NCBI GenBank assembly: GCA_018380885.1
Contig: JAGZSY010000026.1
Location: 1 to 64,000 of the forward strand
Reading direction: 5' to 3'
Length of the DNA stretch: 64,000 nucleotides
Source: Enterocloster asparagiformis
Lineage (GTDB): Bacteria; Bacillota; Clostridia; Lachnospirales; Lachnospiraceae
Position numbers and translations under genes: made by a program. The notes beneath the pieces are model-generated. The model searched no databases, was not told where the DNA came from, and saw only the letters and a list, made by a program, of their open reading frames with translations. Numbering within the stretch: the stretch's first letter is position 1; the number at the start of each line of letters is the position of its first letter. Below are positions 42,118 to 50,840 of this stretch, piece by piece.

Positions 42118-43098
42118 ATCAACAGCTTTATTTCATGGGTGGGCGGTAAGAAAGCCCTCCGGAAACTGATCTATACCATGTTCCCGGCGAAGTTTGACCG
42201 TTACATTGAGGTATTCGGGGGCGGCGGCTGGGTGCTGTTCGGTAAGCCGCCCGACCAGAAATGCATGGAGGTCTACAATGACTATAATTCCAACCTCGCC
42301 AACCTGTTCTACTGCGTGAAGAACCGGACGGGATCGCTCCTACGGGAGCTGGGCTTCCTGCCCTTAAACAGCCGGGATGAATTCACGGTAATCAAGAACT
42401 TCCTTGACAAGCGGGAATTTGACACCCAATTTCTGCAGGAAGAACTGGAACTGGCCGGGCATTCCCTGCCGCCCCCGGAGTTTGAGGAAATCAAGGCAAT
42501 CCTGCTGGAAAATGCCAAGGTGACGGATGTCAAACGGGCGGCGGCTTTTTTCAAGCTGATCCGCTACAGCTATGGGAGCGGCTGCACCTCGTATGGCTGC
42601 CAGCCCTTCGATGTGCGCAAATGCTTTGCCGCCATCTGGCAGGCATCCCGCAGGCTTGCGGACACGGTGGTGGAAAATAAAGATTTTGAGGCGTTGATCC
42701 GGCAGTATGACCGGGACAGCGCCTTTTTCTATTGTGATCCGCCTTACTACGAAACAGAGGGCCACTATGCCGTAGTGTTCCGAAAGGAGGATCATGCGAG
42801 GCTGCGGGATGCGCTGGCCGCAAGCAAAGGCAAGTGGATGGTCAGCTATAACGACTGCGAATTTATCCGGGAACTGTATGCGGGATATACCATCACCGCC
42901 GTCACCCGCATCAACAACCTGGCCCAGCGGTATGACGGCGGCTGTGAATTCCCGGAGGTTATCATCACCAATTATGATCCGAAAGAGCTGGAACGGTCAA
43001 AGCCCCAGCAGCTCCACCTGTTCTCCCTGTGCGGCGAGGACGAAGAAGATCACTATGAAATCATTGGGCAGGACAGCCCGGAAAGCGAGGGAGCATGA
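42118..43098 (+). CDS. Dam-type DNA adenine methylase (D12 class)
   Basis: About 326 residues. D12 methylases transfer a methyl group to adenine N6. FISWVGGKKALRKLI and FGGGGWVLFGKPP form AdoMet motif I; the catalytic DPPYYET (DPPY) follows at residue ~209. The conserved FISWVGGK lies upstream of GTG 42139, the first usual start codon in frame, and a stop sits at 42109-42111. Initiation therefore seems to be at ATC 42118 or ATT 42130, with GGAGG at 42104-42108. A separate 12-codon frame starts at ATG 42111 right after that site. It likely protects the incoming element from restriction. Confidence 0.88.
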   Translation: MNSFISWVGGKKALRKLIYTMFPAKFDRYIEVFGGGGWVLFGKPPDQKCMEVYNDYNSNLANLFYCVKNRTGSLLRELGFLPLNSRDEFTVIKNFLDKREFDTQFLQEELELAGHSLPPPEFEEIKAILLENAKVTDVKRAAAFFKLIRYSYGSGCTSYGCQPFDVRKCFAAIWQASRRLADTVVENKDFEALIRQYDRDSAFFYCDPPYYETEGHYAVVFRKEDHARLRDALAASKGKWMVSYNDCEFIRELYAGYTITAVTRINNLAQRYDGGCEFPEVIITNYDPKELERSKPQQLHLFSLCGEDEEDHYEIIGQDSPESEGA

Positions 43099-43355
43099 CA
43101 AAGACAGAAAAGAAAATCAGGGAGGGCGCGGCAGACTATGGCGTCCTTTCCATTCCCAACCCCATGCTGGAGGCGGCAGGCATCCCGCAGGACAGCGACC
43201 TTACCGTAGAGGCCATCCCCGGCGTGCTGCTGATCGGCACAGAGGAACCCCTGCGGACAGCGAACCAGCCGCTGTTTGATCTGCTGGAAGCTCTGGGCAT
43301 TCCCCCGGAAGAAGTGATGTCCGCACTGGAGGAAGGAGGATACTTCGATGAATAA
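43095..43355 (+). CDS. Small AbrB-like protein
   Basis: 86 residues. VLSIPNPMLEAAGIPQDSDLTVEAIPGVLLI has the look of a SpoVT/AbrB swapped-hairpin domain, but the match is partial. It overlaps the methylase stop (ATGA) and, by 8 bp, the next AbrB-type gene, so the two are probably made together and may pair. Acidic overall. Confidence 0.6.
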   Translation: MTKTEKKIREGAADYGVLSIPNPMLEAAGIPQDSDLTVEAIPGVLLIGTEEPLRTANQPLFDLLEALGIPPEEVMSALEEGGYFDE

Positions 43356-43653
43356 ACCCATTTACAAGCTGGTGGACGGGAAAGGCCGTGTGCTGATTCC
43401 CAAGGCATTGCGGGACGCCGCCAAGATGGAGTACGGCGACATTGTGCGGCTGGGCCTTGCGGACGGAAAGGTCATGATGAGGAAAGTGGACATTGTGGAG
43501 GCGGGCGACCAGTCCCCCGAAGCGGTGGAAGCCTATGTCCGGGCAGCATTCAAATCCATGCCGGACAGCACAAGGCTGGAGCTGATCGGCGAACTGAGCG
43601 ATCTGGTCAGGGCGACACCGCTTGCGGATTCGCCCTTGAGGAAGGAGGGATGA
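43348..43653 (+). CDS. AbrB/SpoVT-type DNA-binding protein
   Basis: 101 residues. The N-terminal 45 residues (IYKLVDGKGRVLIPKALRDAAKMEYGDIVRLGL) are a clear AbrB/MazE-like swapped-hairpin domain: G-R-V-x-IPK-x-LR and the G-D-x-V turn. The C-terminal helical part is unassigned. It is likely a transcription regulator of the element. GAGGAAGGAGG provides a very strong ribosome site. Confidence 0.85.
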   Translation: MNKPIYKLVDGKGRVLIPKALRDAAKMEYGDIVRLGLADGKVMMRKVDIVEAGDQSPEAVEAYVRAAFKSMPDSTRLELIGELSDLVRATPLADSPLRKEG

Positions 43654-43657
43654 GCAA

Positions 43658-44224
43658 ATGCGTACTTTTACCCATGAGGACTGTGACCAGACCGGCTATG
43701 ACTTTTCCTTGAAAGGCAAGGTGGTTGTTCTGCATCCATCTGTGTTGCCTGAAGATCATCCGGGGCAGCTTTTCTTTTGCACGGGCGGCAACGGGGCAAA
43801 TCCCAACCCTATCGGGCGCACCGTGTTTCTGGTGTCTCTGACGAATGGCGAGCAATGCCGGTTTTCGCGCAGCGATGTGCTTGGGACGGTAAAGCCGGAA
43901 CTTCTACCCGATGATACCAAGTTGCAGCTTTCGCAGATACGCCCGTCCGGGGCGCTGGATCTTAAAAACCATGAGCCGCAGTATTCCGGTTACAGCTTTT
44001 TGCAGGACGGAAGGTATGCCGCAGGCGTCTGGCTGTGTTCCCCGCAGGAGGTCATGGACTATGTGGAGATGCAGAAACCCTATCAGCACCGGGTGCTGAT
44101 CTGCGACCGGGACGACTTTGCGGTGATGGAAGTAGTAAATGGTCAGGTAATCTTCCCCACACAGGAGGACATGGAGAAGTTTCGTCAGGAGCAGAAGCCG
44201 GATGGCGGCATGACCATGACATAA
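43658..44224 (+). CDS. Hypothetical element protein
   Basis: 188 residues, unrecognised. The mid part (GQLFFCTGGNGANPNPIGRTVFLVSL) is glycine/asparagine-rich and the C-terminus resembles small accessory domains of the LPD type. It ends in GGMTMT, like the PGMTMQ and APTMQL endings of its neighbours, a shared C-terminal tag-like phrase. GGAAGGAGGGATG upstream. Confidence 0.6.
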   Translation: MRTFTHEDCDQTGYDFSLKGKVVVLHPSVLPEDHPGQLFFCTGGNGANPNPIGRTVFLVSLTNGEQCRFSRSDVLGTVKPELLPDDTKLQLSQIRPSGALDLKNHEPQYSGYSFLQDGRYAAGVWLCSPQEVMDYVEMQKPYQHRVLICDRDDFAVMEVVNGQVIFPTQEDMEKFRQEQKPDGGMTMT

Positions 44225-44239
44225 AGGAGATGAAGGACA

Positions 44240-44800
44240 ATGAAACCGATCCGTATTGAAAGCGGCATCATCGTCTACTATGGCAACCGCGTGGGTCGGG
44301 TAACAGATGGACGGGCCGTGGTTGATTCCATGTTTGAGGGGCCGGAACTGAATGCTTTCCTTGAAACGCAGCGGAATATCCGGGAGGTCAAATGGACGGA
44401 CGGAATGTTCGACCGGCTGATGAGCGGCCCCAAGGATACCCGCGAAATTCAGGTGTTAAAGAACTGCCGGGTCTGGCAGCTTAAACCCGATGTGAATGTC
44501 CGGATGAAATTTATTGGCTATGAGGAACTGTGCCGTGACTTCAGCCCGCCCAACCCGGACAACTACCGAATGGTCTATGATGGCGCGGTGGAAACCAATG
44601 ATCTGGAGGCACTTTATACCAAGTTTAATATCGACCACCCGGCAGGCTACTCCGGCCATTCCCTCTCCATGAGTGATGTGCTGGAGCTGTACGATGAATT
44701 CGGCAGTACCTTCCACTATGTTGACCGCTTCGGCTTTAAACAGGTGGACTTTGAACCGCCTGGACAGTCGATGACGCAGGCCCCAACCATGCAGCTTTAG
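44240..44800 (+). CDS. YodL-domain protein
   Basis: 186 residues. The C-terminal half (YRMVYDGAVETNDLEALYTKFNIDHPAGYSGHSLSMSDVLEL, then YVDRFGFKQVDF) is a YodL domain, common on Firmicutes mobile elements and of unknown biochemical role. The N-terminal half is unassigned. AAAGGAGATG upstream. It is the last gene before a strong terminator, ending the first operon of the element. Confidence 0.8.
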   Translation: MKPIRIESGIIVYYGNRVGRVTDGRAVVDSMFEGPELNAFLETQRNIREVKWTDGMFDRLMSGPKDTREIQVLKNCRVWQLKPDVNVRMKFIGYEELCRDFSPPNPDNYRMVYDGAVETNDLEALYTKFNIDHPAGYSGHSLSMSDVLELYDEFGSTFHYVDRFGFKQVDFEPPGQSMTQAPTMQL

Positions 44801-44826
44801 CAGGCAGGAACACCTGCCTGTTTTTT
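44801..44826 (+). terminator. Strong terminator ending the antirestriction operon
   Basis: CAGGCAGG-AACA-CCTGCCTG followed by TTTTTT. It begins immediately after the YodL gene's stop codon. Confidence 0.9.
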
Positions 44827-44891
44827 GCTGGATAGATGCAGAAAGGACGCTTTTGCCATGAAAAAGCAGAAGAAAAAAAGGAGGAACCACC

Positions 44892-45236
44892 ATGACAGAA
44901 CTGGATATCCGAATCACTTCCATGTACCCGCCCGGAGCGCAGGGCGGGACAAGGGCTTATGCCTCGGCGACCATCGGCGGCTGCTTTGCCGTCCGGGGAA
45001 TCAAAGTTGTCGAGGGCGGTAGGGATGGACTGTTCGTTTCCATGCCCAGCCGCAAGACACAGGACGGCTATAAGGAGGTCTGCTTCCCCGTGACTGCCGA
45101 ATTCAGAGAGCAGCTCCACGGGGCTGTGCTGGATGCCTACCATCAGGCCATCACGATGGCGCAGGCAGATGCACCCCAGCAGGCAGCCCCTGTGCAGGAA
45201 GCACCCCAGCCCGGCCAGCAGATGGCTGGAATGTAA
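44892..45236 (+). CDS. SpoVG-family regulator
   Basis: 114 residues. The SpoVG fold is clear in ITSMYPPGAQGGTRAYASATIGGCFAVRGIKVVEGGRDGLFVSMPSRK; the chromosomal protein usually reads VRI...KGIAS...FVIHDIRVIEG...GLFIAMPSRK. A Gln/Pro-rich tail (QQAAPVQEAPQPGQQMAGM) is extra. SpoVG proteins bind DNA and RNA. AAAAGGAGGAAC precedes the ATG. It heads the pilus part of the element. Confidence 0.88.
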   Translation: MTELDIRITSMYPPGAQGGTRAYASATIGGCFAVRGIKVVEGGRDGLFVSMPSRKTQDGYKEVCFPVTAEFREQLHGAVLDAYHQAITMAQADAPQQAAPVQEAPQPGQQMAGM

Positions 45237-45282
45237 CAACTGTAAAATCAATAAAAATCTTAAAATTATGGAGGAAAACACA

Positions 45283-45522
45283 ATGAAGAAGATCAGAAAT
45301 CAGGTAATCAAGTTCCGCACCGCTGTCACCATGAAAGCCCTGCAGGCCAAGGCGAAACTATCCGAGAATACCGGGGAGGGGTATGTGGACACCGCTGTCA
45401 AAATTTTGCTTTGCGTGGTGCTGGGCGCTCTGCTGCTGGCCGGTCTGTACGCCCTGTTCAACGACACCGTCCTCCCCACCCTCACCCGCCGCATTCAGGA
45501 AATGTTCAACTATGCCGGATAA
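45283..45522 (+). CDS. DUF6133-like pilin-type membrane protein
   Basis: 79 residues with one hydrophobic helix (residues ~44-64). GEGYVDTAVKILLCVVLGAL resembles a type IV/Flp prepilin: a short positive leader, a Gly cleavage point before a 20-residue hydrophobic stretch. The closely similar AEGYIDVVVLVL occurs in the gene at 52379. GGAGGAAAACACA upstream. It overlaps the prepilin peptidase gene, supporting a role as the major Flp-like pilin (inference). Confidence 0.7.
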   Translation: MKKIRNQVIKFRTAVTMKALQAKAKLSENTGEGYVDTAVKILLCVVLGALLLAGLYALFNDTVLPTLTRRIQEMFNYAG

Positions 45523-46006
45523 TCCGGCAGCTCTGCTGACAGAGGCAACGGCGGCGTTTACTCCTGTACTGGTTCCGGTGCAGGCGGGATTATTTCTCTC
45601 TCTGCTGTTTGTGGTTTCTGTCTGCGATATCCGCAGCCGGGAGATTCCGGACAGCCTGCAGCTTGCTATTGCGGCACTTGTGCTTTTGCGTTTTACGCCG
45701 GGAGATTTGTTCGGTGTCCTGGGCGCACTGCCGTATCTTGCGGTCGCCCTGTTTTTTGACGGCATCCACGGCATCGGAGGCGGGGATATCAAGCTGGCGG
45801 CAGCCACCGGACTTGTGCTGGGGCTGGCAGCCAGTTTGACCGCTTCCGTGCTTGGTCTTGCCGTATTTCTGGCTTATGCAGCTACCTGCTCCTGTATCAG
45901 ACGGCTCCACGGGCGGAAAGGAAAATATGCCTTCCCTGTGGGGCCGTTTCTTGCGGTTGGCTCTGCCACCGCCTATTTTATGAAAATCGGAGGACTTATC
46001 CTATGA
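45512..46006 (+). CDS. A24-family prepilin peptidase
   Basis: 164 residues with about five membrane segments. The two catalytic aspartates lie in CDIRSREIPDSL (first Asp) and GIGGGDIKL (GxGxxD, second Asp). The enzyme cuts prepilin leaders at the inner membrane. The short size (no N-methylase domain) fits the TadV/CpaA branch. ATG 45512 overlaps the pilin-like gene by 11 bp. Confidence 0.92.
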   Translation: MPDNPAALLTEATAAFTPVLVPVQAGLFLSLLFVVSVCDIRSREIPDSLQLAIAALVLLRFTPGDLFGVLGALPYLAVALFFDGIHGIGGGDIKLAAATGLVLGLAASLTASVLGLAVFLAYAATCSCIRRLHGRKGKYAFPVGPFLAVGSATAYFMKIGGLIL

Positions 46007-46104
46007 AAAAGAAGATGATTATCACCCTTTGTACCGCTGTTCCTCTGGCCGCACTGGCGGCCCTTTTCTACCGTCACAGGCATAAAAACGATTCAGCATA
46101 TTAA
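46003..46104 (+). CDS. 33-residue membrane micro-protein
   Basis: MKKKMIITLCTAVPLAALAALF, then a basic tail (YRHRHKNDSAY). It overlaps the peptidase stop (ATGA). One membrane helix with basic ends; function unknown, perhaps a pilus or secretion accessory peptide. GGAGGACTTATCC is its ribosome site. Confidence 0.55.
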   Translation: MKKKMIITLCTAVPLAALAALFYRHRHKNDSAY

Positions 46105-46152
46105 AAAGGAAAGGCGGCTTCGCTAAGGGGCTGCCTTAGAAAAGGAGTGTGT

Positions 46153-46530
46153 ATGACAAATCGATCAGACGCCGCTGGCTGGCTTTATGAACGGGCGGAG
46201 CTTTGCGGGATTGAACTGTGGGGAACCGGTGCGGTGTTGGATCACAGTACGGTGCCAAAAGGTTTGCATTGCTATGACCTCTATACCGTGGGAGATGAGT
46301 CGGATGAACGGAATACGTTTGTTTCCCGAAAGCCGGTTGAGGAAGAAGCGTGCATCGGGGCCATCCTGACGGAAAATCCGCTTCCTTTTCATGGAAAGGA
46401 ATAATTGAGCCTGCTGGGCATCCATTTCTTTGATGAGGAATCGATGCAGTCCCTGAAAAATATTACAGGACATACGGCGCAGGAGGAAAGCTCCATTCTA
46501 CAAACGGGTTTTTCCATGCAGGAAATGTAA
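46153..46530 (+). pseudogene. LPD28-like gene with an in-frame stop
   Basis: The first half (WGTGAVLDHSTVPKGLHCYDLYTVGD, then AILTENPLPFHGKE) parallels the LPD28 protein at 41716. A TAA at 46402-46404 interrupts it. The same frame stays open afterwards (LSLLGIHFFDEESMQSLKNIT ...) for 41 codons and ends in FSMQEM, like the tails of neighbouring element proteins. So this is a nonsense mutation in a once longer gene, or two short products. Start ATG 46153, ribosome site AAAGGAG. Confidence 0.7.
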
Positions 46531-46549
46531 CAGACAAGGAGGAAAAAAA

Positions 46550-47392
46550 TTGCAACTATTTAAAAATAGAACCGTCATTGGCGTGGTCTGCATTGTGCTG
46601 TCCCTCGTGATCTGCTTTGCTGTCACGCCGCTGTTCAACCAGAGCATCAGTGAGAAAACCGAGATCGTCCGGGTGGTAAAGCCGGTCAAGGTTGGCGAGG
46701 AAATCACCGCCGACAAGGTAAAAACCGTGGAGGTCGGCAGCTATAACCTGCCGGACGATGTGGTGAAAAACACGGATACCGCCATCGGCAGGTTTGCTTC
46801 GGCGGATCTCGTTCCCGGCGACTATATCATTGCTTCCAAGATTGCGGACGAACCCGCCGCTGAGAATGCCTATCTCTATAACTTAAACGGGGAAAAGCAG
46901 GCCATTTCCGTGTCGGTAAAAGCCTTTGCCAACGGCCTCTCCGGCAAGCTGCAGAGCGGCGACATTGTTTCCGTTATCGCCCCGGATTATAAGAAACAGG
47001 GCGCGACCGTGATCCCCGCTGAACTGCAGTATGTGGAGGTCATTGCGGTCACTGCCAACAGCGGCTATGATGCCAATACCGGTGAACAGGCCGAAGAAGA
47101 TTCGGAAAAGGAGCTGCCCGGTACGGTCACCCTGCTGGTTACTCCGGAACAGGCCAAGGTTCTGGCGGAGCTGGAAGCAGACGGTAAGCTGCACATTGCT
47201 CTCGTCTACCGTGGCGATAAGACAAACGCCGCCGCGTTTATTACGGCGCAGGAGTCTGTGCTGCTGGAACTGTATCCGCTTGCGGAAGAAGAACCAGAGC
47301 AAAACAGCTCTGAGCAGGCGGCAAATGGTGCGGAATCCACAGAAAGCGAGGTTCCCGAATCCACTGGTACGCCGGAAAGTGAGGTGGAGTGA
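46550..47392 (+). CDS. CpaB/RcpC-like Flp pilus assembly protein
   Basis: 280 residues. One N-terminal membrane helix, then an SAF domain (VKPVKVGEEITADKVKTVEVGSYNLPDDVV, with A(D)LVPGDYIIASKI), then the CpaB/RcpC body (LSGKLQSGDIVSVIA, TVTLLVTPEQAKVLAELEADGKLHIALVY), and an acidic Ser/Glu tail. CpaB links the pilus machine to the cell wall or secretin in Tad systems. It starts at TTG 46550, 7 bp after AAGGAGG. Confidence 0.88.
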   Translation: MQLFKNRTVIGVVCIVLSLVICFAVTPLFNQSISEKTEIVRVVKPVKVGEEITADKVKTVEVGSYNLPDDVVKNTDTAIGRFASADLVPGDYIIASKIADEPAAENAYLYNLNGEKQAISVSVKAFANGLSGKLQSGDIVSVIAPDYKKQGATVIPAELQYVEVIAVTANSGYDANTGEQAEEDSEKELPGTVTLLVTPEQAKVLAELEADGKLHIALVYRGDKTNAAAFITAQESVLLELYPLAEEEPEQNSSEQAANGAESTESEVPESTGTPESEVE

Positions 47393-48207
47393 CTGTGAAT
47401 TTCCTGAAGCACAGTATTTTCAGCCGAAGCAGCGGCAGTGAGGAACCGGAGATGGAACCGGAGAATGAAAACCAGATGCTGGCCGTCTGGGGCAGCCCCG
47501 GCTCCGGAAAAACCACCACGGCGGTCAAGCTGGCGGCGCGGCTGGCGATGCAGAAGCGGGATGTGGCGCTGCTTTTATGCGACATGAACACGCCCATGCT
47601 CCCCTGTATCTGCCCGCCCACGGAGCTGGAGGAAGAACATTCCCTCGGCAGCATCCTCGCCGCCAGCCATGTGTCGGAATCGCTGGTGCGGCACAACTGC
47701 ATCACCCACAAGAAATTCAAACACCTGACGATCCTTGGGATGCGGAAAGGTGAGAATGAGTATACCTACCCACCCTATGAGCGCCAGCAGGCGGAGGAAC
47801 TGCTTGACTGCCTGCGGGGCATTGCTCCCTATATCGTGATTGACTGCGGCAGCTATATTGCCAACGACATCCTCTCGGCCATCGCCCTGATGGAGTCTGA
47901 CGCGGTGCTGCGTCTGGTCAACTGCGACTTAAAATCCATCAGCTATCTGTCCAGCCAGCTCCCGCTCCTGCGGGAAAACAAATGGGACGCGGAGAAGCAG
48001 TATAAGGTAGCCAGCAACGTGCGCCCTTATGAGGCCAGCGATCACATCGAACAGGTGTTGGGCAGCGTGGTGTTTCAGCTCCCTCATTCGGAGGAAGTGG
48101 CGGCGCAGGTGCTGGAGGGAAATCTCTTTAAGGAGCTGGGGTTGAAGGACAGCCGTGGATTCCGTAAGACAATCGAATCCATCACAAGGGAGGTGTTCGG
48201 ATGTTAG
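47389..48207 (+). CDS. TadZ/CpaE-like localisation ATPase
   Basis: 272 residues of the ParA/MinD-like fold. WGSPGSGKTTTAVKLAARLA is Walker A, and APYIVIDCGSYIANDIL the Walker B region. In Tad loci TadZ/CpaE sits before the CpaF ATPase and places the pilus machine, and this gene is in that position. Start GTG 47389 overlaps the cpaB stop; GTG 47395 is possible. It overlaps the next gene by 7 bp. Confidence 0.82.
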   Translation: MTVNFLKHSIFSRSSGSEEPEMEPENENQMLAVWGSPGSGKTTTAVKLAARLAMQKRDVALLLCDMNTPMLPCICPPTELEEEHSLGSILAASHVSESLVRHNCITHKKFKHLTILGMRKGENEYTYPPYERQQAEELLDCLRGIAPYIVIDCGSYIANDILSAIALMESDAVLRLVNCDLKSISYLSSQLPLLRENKWDAEKQYKVASNVRPYEASDHIEQVLGSVVFQLPHSEEVAAQVLEGNLFKELGLKDSRGFRKTIESITREVFGC

Positions 48208-49910
48208 GGGAAAAACGGAGCAGGGCCGCATTTTATGAGGCATCTGGTGAGAGTGTTTCGGAAGAAAAGGACGCTGCTGTGCGCCACGAACCGACGTCCG
48301 CCATCCACCATGAACCGGACTTGGAACAGCCGGACAGGTTTGCCAATCTGCGGTTTGGCCCGGATTATCCTGTTGGGGACGGCACATGGAAAAGACAGAA
48401 AGACGAACCTACACATGGCAAACCGGAGCCTGCCGCAGAGTCTGAACCTGCCGCAGTGCCGGAACCGGAACCTATGCAGCCACAAACCGATCCTGATGAG
48501 GAACCGGAAAGCTCCGCGCCCCAGAGGGAAGCCCGGAAGCTGCGTACCCATGACCTGTTCTTTGCCGCAGAGGACAGCAGCCGGGACTTTACCTCGGTGC
48601 TGCGGGAGGTGCAGGCATACCTTTCCAAAGAGTACAGCAGTCTGGTCACCGGCGATGGCAGCGAGGAAGTCAAGGCGCAGATTCGGCGCTTTGCGGGCAA
48701 GTATATTCTGGATCACCGGATTGCCGTTGAGGGTATGACTACCGATGAACTGATTGACGGGATTTATTCCGAGATGGCGGAGTTCGGATTTCTGACTAAA
48801 TATATCTACGGCGAGGGCATCGAGGAAATCGACGTCAACGCATGGGATGATGTGGAGGTACAGTATTCGGACGGTGTCACAAAGAAGCTCACGGAACACT
48901 TCGACAGTCCGGAACACGCCATCAACGTGGTGCGTCGGATGCTCCATGTGTCGGGCATGGTGTTGGACGATGCCAGCCCCAGTGTTCTTGGCCACCTAAG
49001 TAAGAACATCCGTATTGCAGTGCTGAAGTCACCCATCGTGGATGAGGATGTCGGCGTTGCGGCGAGTATCCGTATCGTCAACCCGCAGAGCATGAAGAAA
49101 GAGGATTTTGTAAATGGCGGCACGGCTACCGGGCAGATGCTGGATTTCTTATCAGAGTGCATCCGCTATGGCATTTCCGTCTGTGTGGCCGGGGCGACCA
49201 GCTCCGGCAAGACCACGCTGCTTGGCTGGCTCTTAACCACCATCCCGGACAGCAAGCGTATCTACAGCATTGAGAACGGCTCTCGTGAACTGGCGCTGGT
49301 GCGCCGGGATTCGGATGGGCGGGTGAAAAACTCCGTCATTCATACCCTGACGCGGGACAGCGAGAACGAGCGCCAGCGGGTGGATCAGATTGCCCTGTTA
49401 GACATGGCGCTTCGTTTTAACCCCGATGTGATTGTGGTGGGCGAGATGCGAGGCCCGGAAGCAAACGCGGCGCAGGAAGCCGCCCGAACCGGCGTGGCCG
49501 TGGTCACCACCATCCATTCCATGAGCTGTGACGCCACCTACCGCCGCATGGTTTCTCTGTGCAAACGGGCCGTGGATATGAGCGATGAAACGCTGATGGG
49601 CTTTGTGACGGAGGCGTATCCCATCGTGGCGTTCTGTAAGCAGCTTGAAAACAAAGACCGCCGCCTGATGGAAATCATGGAGTGTGAAATCCTGCCGGAC
49701 GGCACAAGGAACTTCCGCCCTCTGTTCCAGTACCAGATCACAGAAAACCGGGTGGAGGATGGGAAATTTATTGTCACCGGGCAGCACCGGCAAGTGAATC
49801 CCATCTCGGAGAGCCTTGCCCGCCGCCTGATGGAAAACGGGATGCCGCAGGATCTTCTGGAGAAGCTCCGGACGCTGCCTGATGAAAGGAAGGAGGATAA
49901 AACCGCATGA
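48201..49910 (+). CDS. CpaF/TadA pilus assembly ATPase
   Basis: 569 residues. After a ~110-residue disordered Pro/Glu-rich head (EPAAESEPAAVPEPEP), the N-terminal domain and the ATPase core follow: AGATSSGKTTLLGWLL (Walker A), VIVVGEMRGPEA (Walker B) and a His-box TTIHSMSCDATYRRM. This is the GspE/VirB11-type hexameric motor of Flp/Tad pili. ATG 48201 overlaps the TadZ gene. In a conjugative element it could also drive secretion, but the neighbours TadB and TadC support a pilus role. Confidence 0.93.
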   Translation: MLGEKRSRAAFYEASGESVSEEKDAAVRHEPTSAIHHEPDLEQPDRFANLRFGPDYPVGDGTWKRQKDEPTHGKPEPAAESEPAAVPEPEPMQPQTDPDEEPESSAPQREARKLRTHDLFFAAEDSSRDFTSVLREVQAYLSKEYSSLVTGDGSEEVKAQIRRFAGKYILDHRIAVEGMTTDELIDGIYSEMAEFGFLTKYIYGEGIEEIDVNAWDDVEVQYSDGVTKKLTEHFDSPEHAINVVRRMLHVSGMVLDDASPSVLGHLSKNIRIAVLKSPIVDEDVGVAASIRIVNPQSMKKEDFVNGGTATGQMLDFLSECIRYGISVCVAGATSSGKTTLLGWLLTTIPDSKRIYSIENGSRELALVRRDSDGRVKNSVIHTLTRDSENERQRVDQIALLDMALRFNPDVIVVGEMRGPEANAAQEAARTGVAVVTTIHSMSCDATYRRMVSLCKRAVDMSDETLMGFVTEAYPIVAFCKQLENKDRRLMEIMECEILPDGTRNFRPLFQYQITENRVEDGKFIVTGQHRQVNPISESLARRLMENGMPQDLLEKLRTLPDERKEDKTA

Positions 49911-50836
49911 CAGCCATTCAACTGTTAGCCTGCGCCGGACTGATTGTCGGCGCATTTTTGCTGCTGGGTTTGAAACCGGTGGAGTTTACGGACGGGCTGT
50001 TCGCCTTTCTGCTCCGGCCAAAGCACAGCATCCGGGAGGACATCAAAACCTCTACCAATCGGAAGAAGCCCGGCCCGTTTCGCCGGGAAATCACGGAGGC
50101 ACAGGCCGTCCTTGAGATGACCGGGCGTGGAAACCGTTTTTCGTTGATTTGCGCGGCTTCGCTGGCGATGTTCTGCCTTGGCGGCTCTATCGCCATTCTC
50201 CTTGGGAATTTCTTTCTGGCCCCGGTGATGGCGGTGGGGTTTATGTTTCTGCCGTTCTGGTATGTGAAGCTGACCGCCAGCCACTATAAGCGGGACATTT
50301 CCGCAGAACTGGAAACGGCGTTGTCCGTCATTACCACAGCTTACCTGCGTACCGAGGATATCGTGACTGCTGTGGAAGAAAATATCGCCTATCTGAATCC
50401 GCCTGGTTCCAAGGTGTTTCGGGACTTTCTGATGCAGATTAAGCTGGTGAACCCGGACATTGAAGCGGCGCTGAAAACCATGCAGGGAAGGATTGATAAC
50501 GAGGTGTTCCGGGAGTGGTGCGATGCGCTCTGCGACTGCCAGCATGACCGGAGTTTGAAAACCACCCTCACGCCTATTGTGGCAAAGCTCTCCGATATGC
50601 GTAACGTGAATGCGGAATTGGAGTACATGATTGCGGAGCCTCGCAAGGAGTTCTTAATCATGGTGATTTTTGTGGTGGGCAATATTCCGCTGATGTACCT
50701 GTTAAATCAGGACTGGTACCATGTCCTGATGCACACGCCGCTGGGGCAGATCATCCTTTCCGTTACGGCGGCGGTAATCTTTATCTCGGCCAGTTTTGTA
50801 GTGAAGCTGACCCGTCCCATTGAGTACAGGAGGTGA
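49907..50836 (+). CDS. TadB-like inner-membrane pilus platform protein
   Basis: 309 residues. Paired hydrophobic segments near residues 5-20, 80-120 and 245-300 flank a cytosolic helical T2SSF-like part (RDISAELETALSVITTAYLRTEDIVTAVEENI). TadB and TadC form the membrane platform on which the CpaF motor works. It overlaps cpaF by four bases (ATGA), and tadC follows directly, the usual Tad order. Confidence 0.85.
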   Translation: MTAIQLLACAGLIVGAFLLLGLKPVEFTDGLFAFLLRPKHSIREDIKTSTNRKKPGPFRREITEAQAVLEMTGRGNRFSLICAASLAMFCLGGSIAILLGNFFLAPVMAVGFMFLPFWYVKLTASHYKRDISAELETALSVITTAYLRTEDIVTAVEENIAYLNPPGSKVFRDFLMQIKLVNPDIEAALKTMQGRIDNEVFREWCDALCDCQHDRSLKTTLTPIVAKLSDMRNVNAELEYMIAEPRKEFLIMVIFVVGNIPLMYLLNQDWYHVLMHTPLGQIILSVTAAVIFISASFVVKLTRPIEYRR

Positions 50837-50840
50837 TGCC

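Noticed and set aside
48204..48995. A 263-codon minus-strand frame opposite cpaF
   Set aside because: Mirror of a real, well-supported gene in high-GC DNA; His/Arg-rich composition and no start signal.
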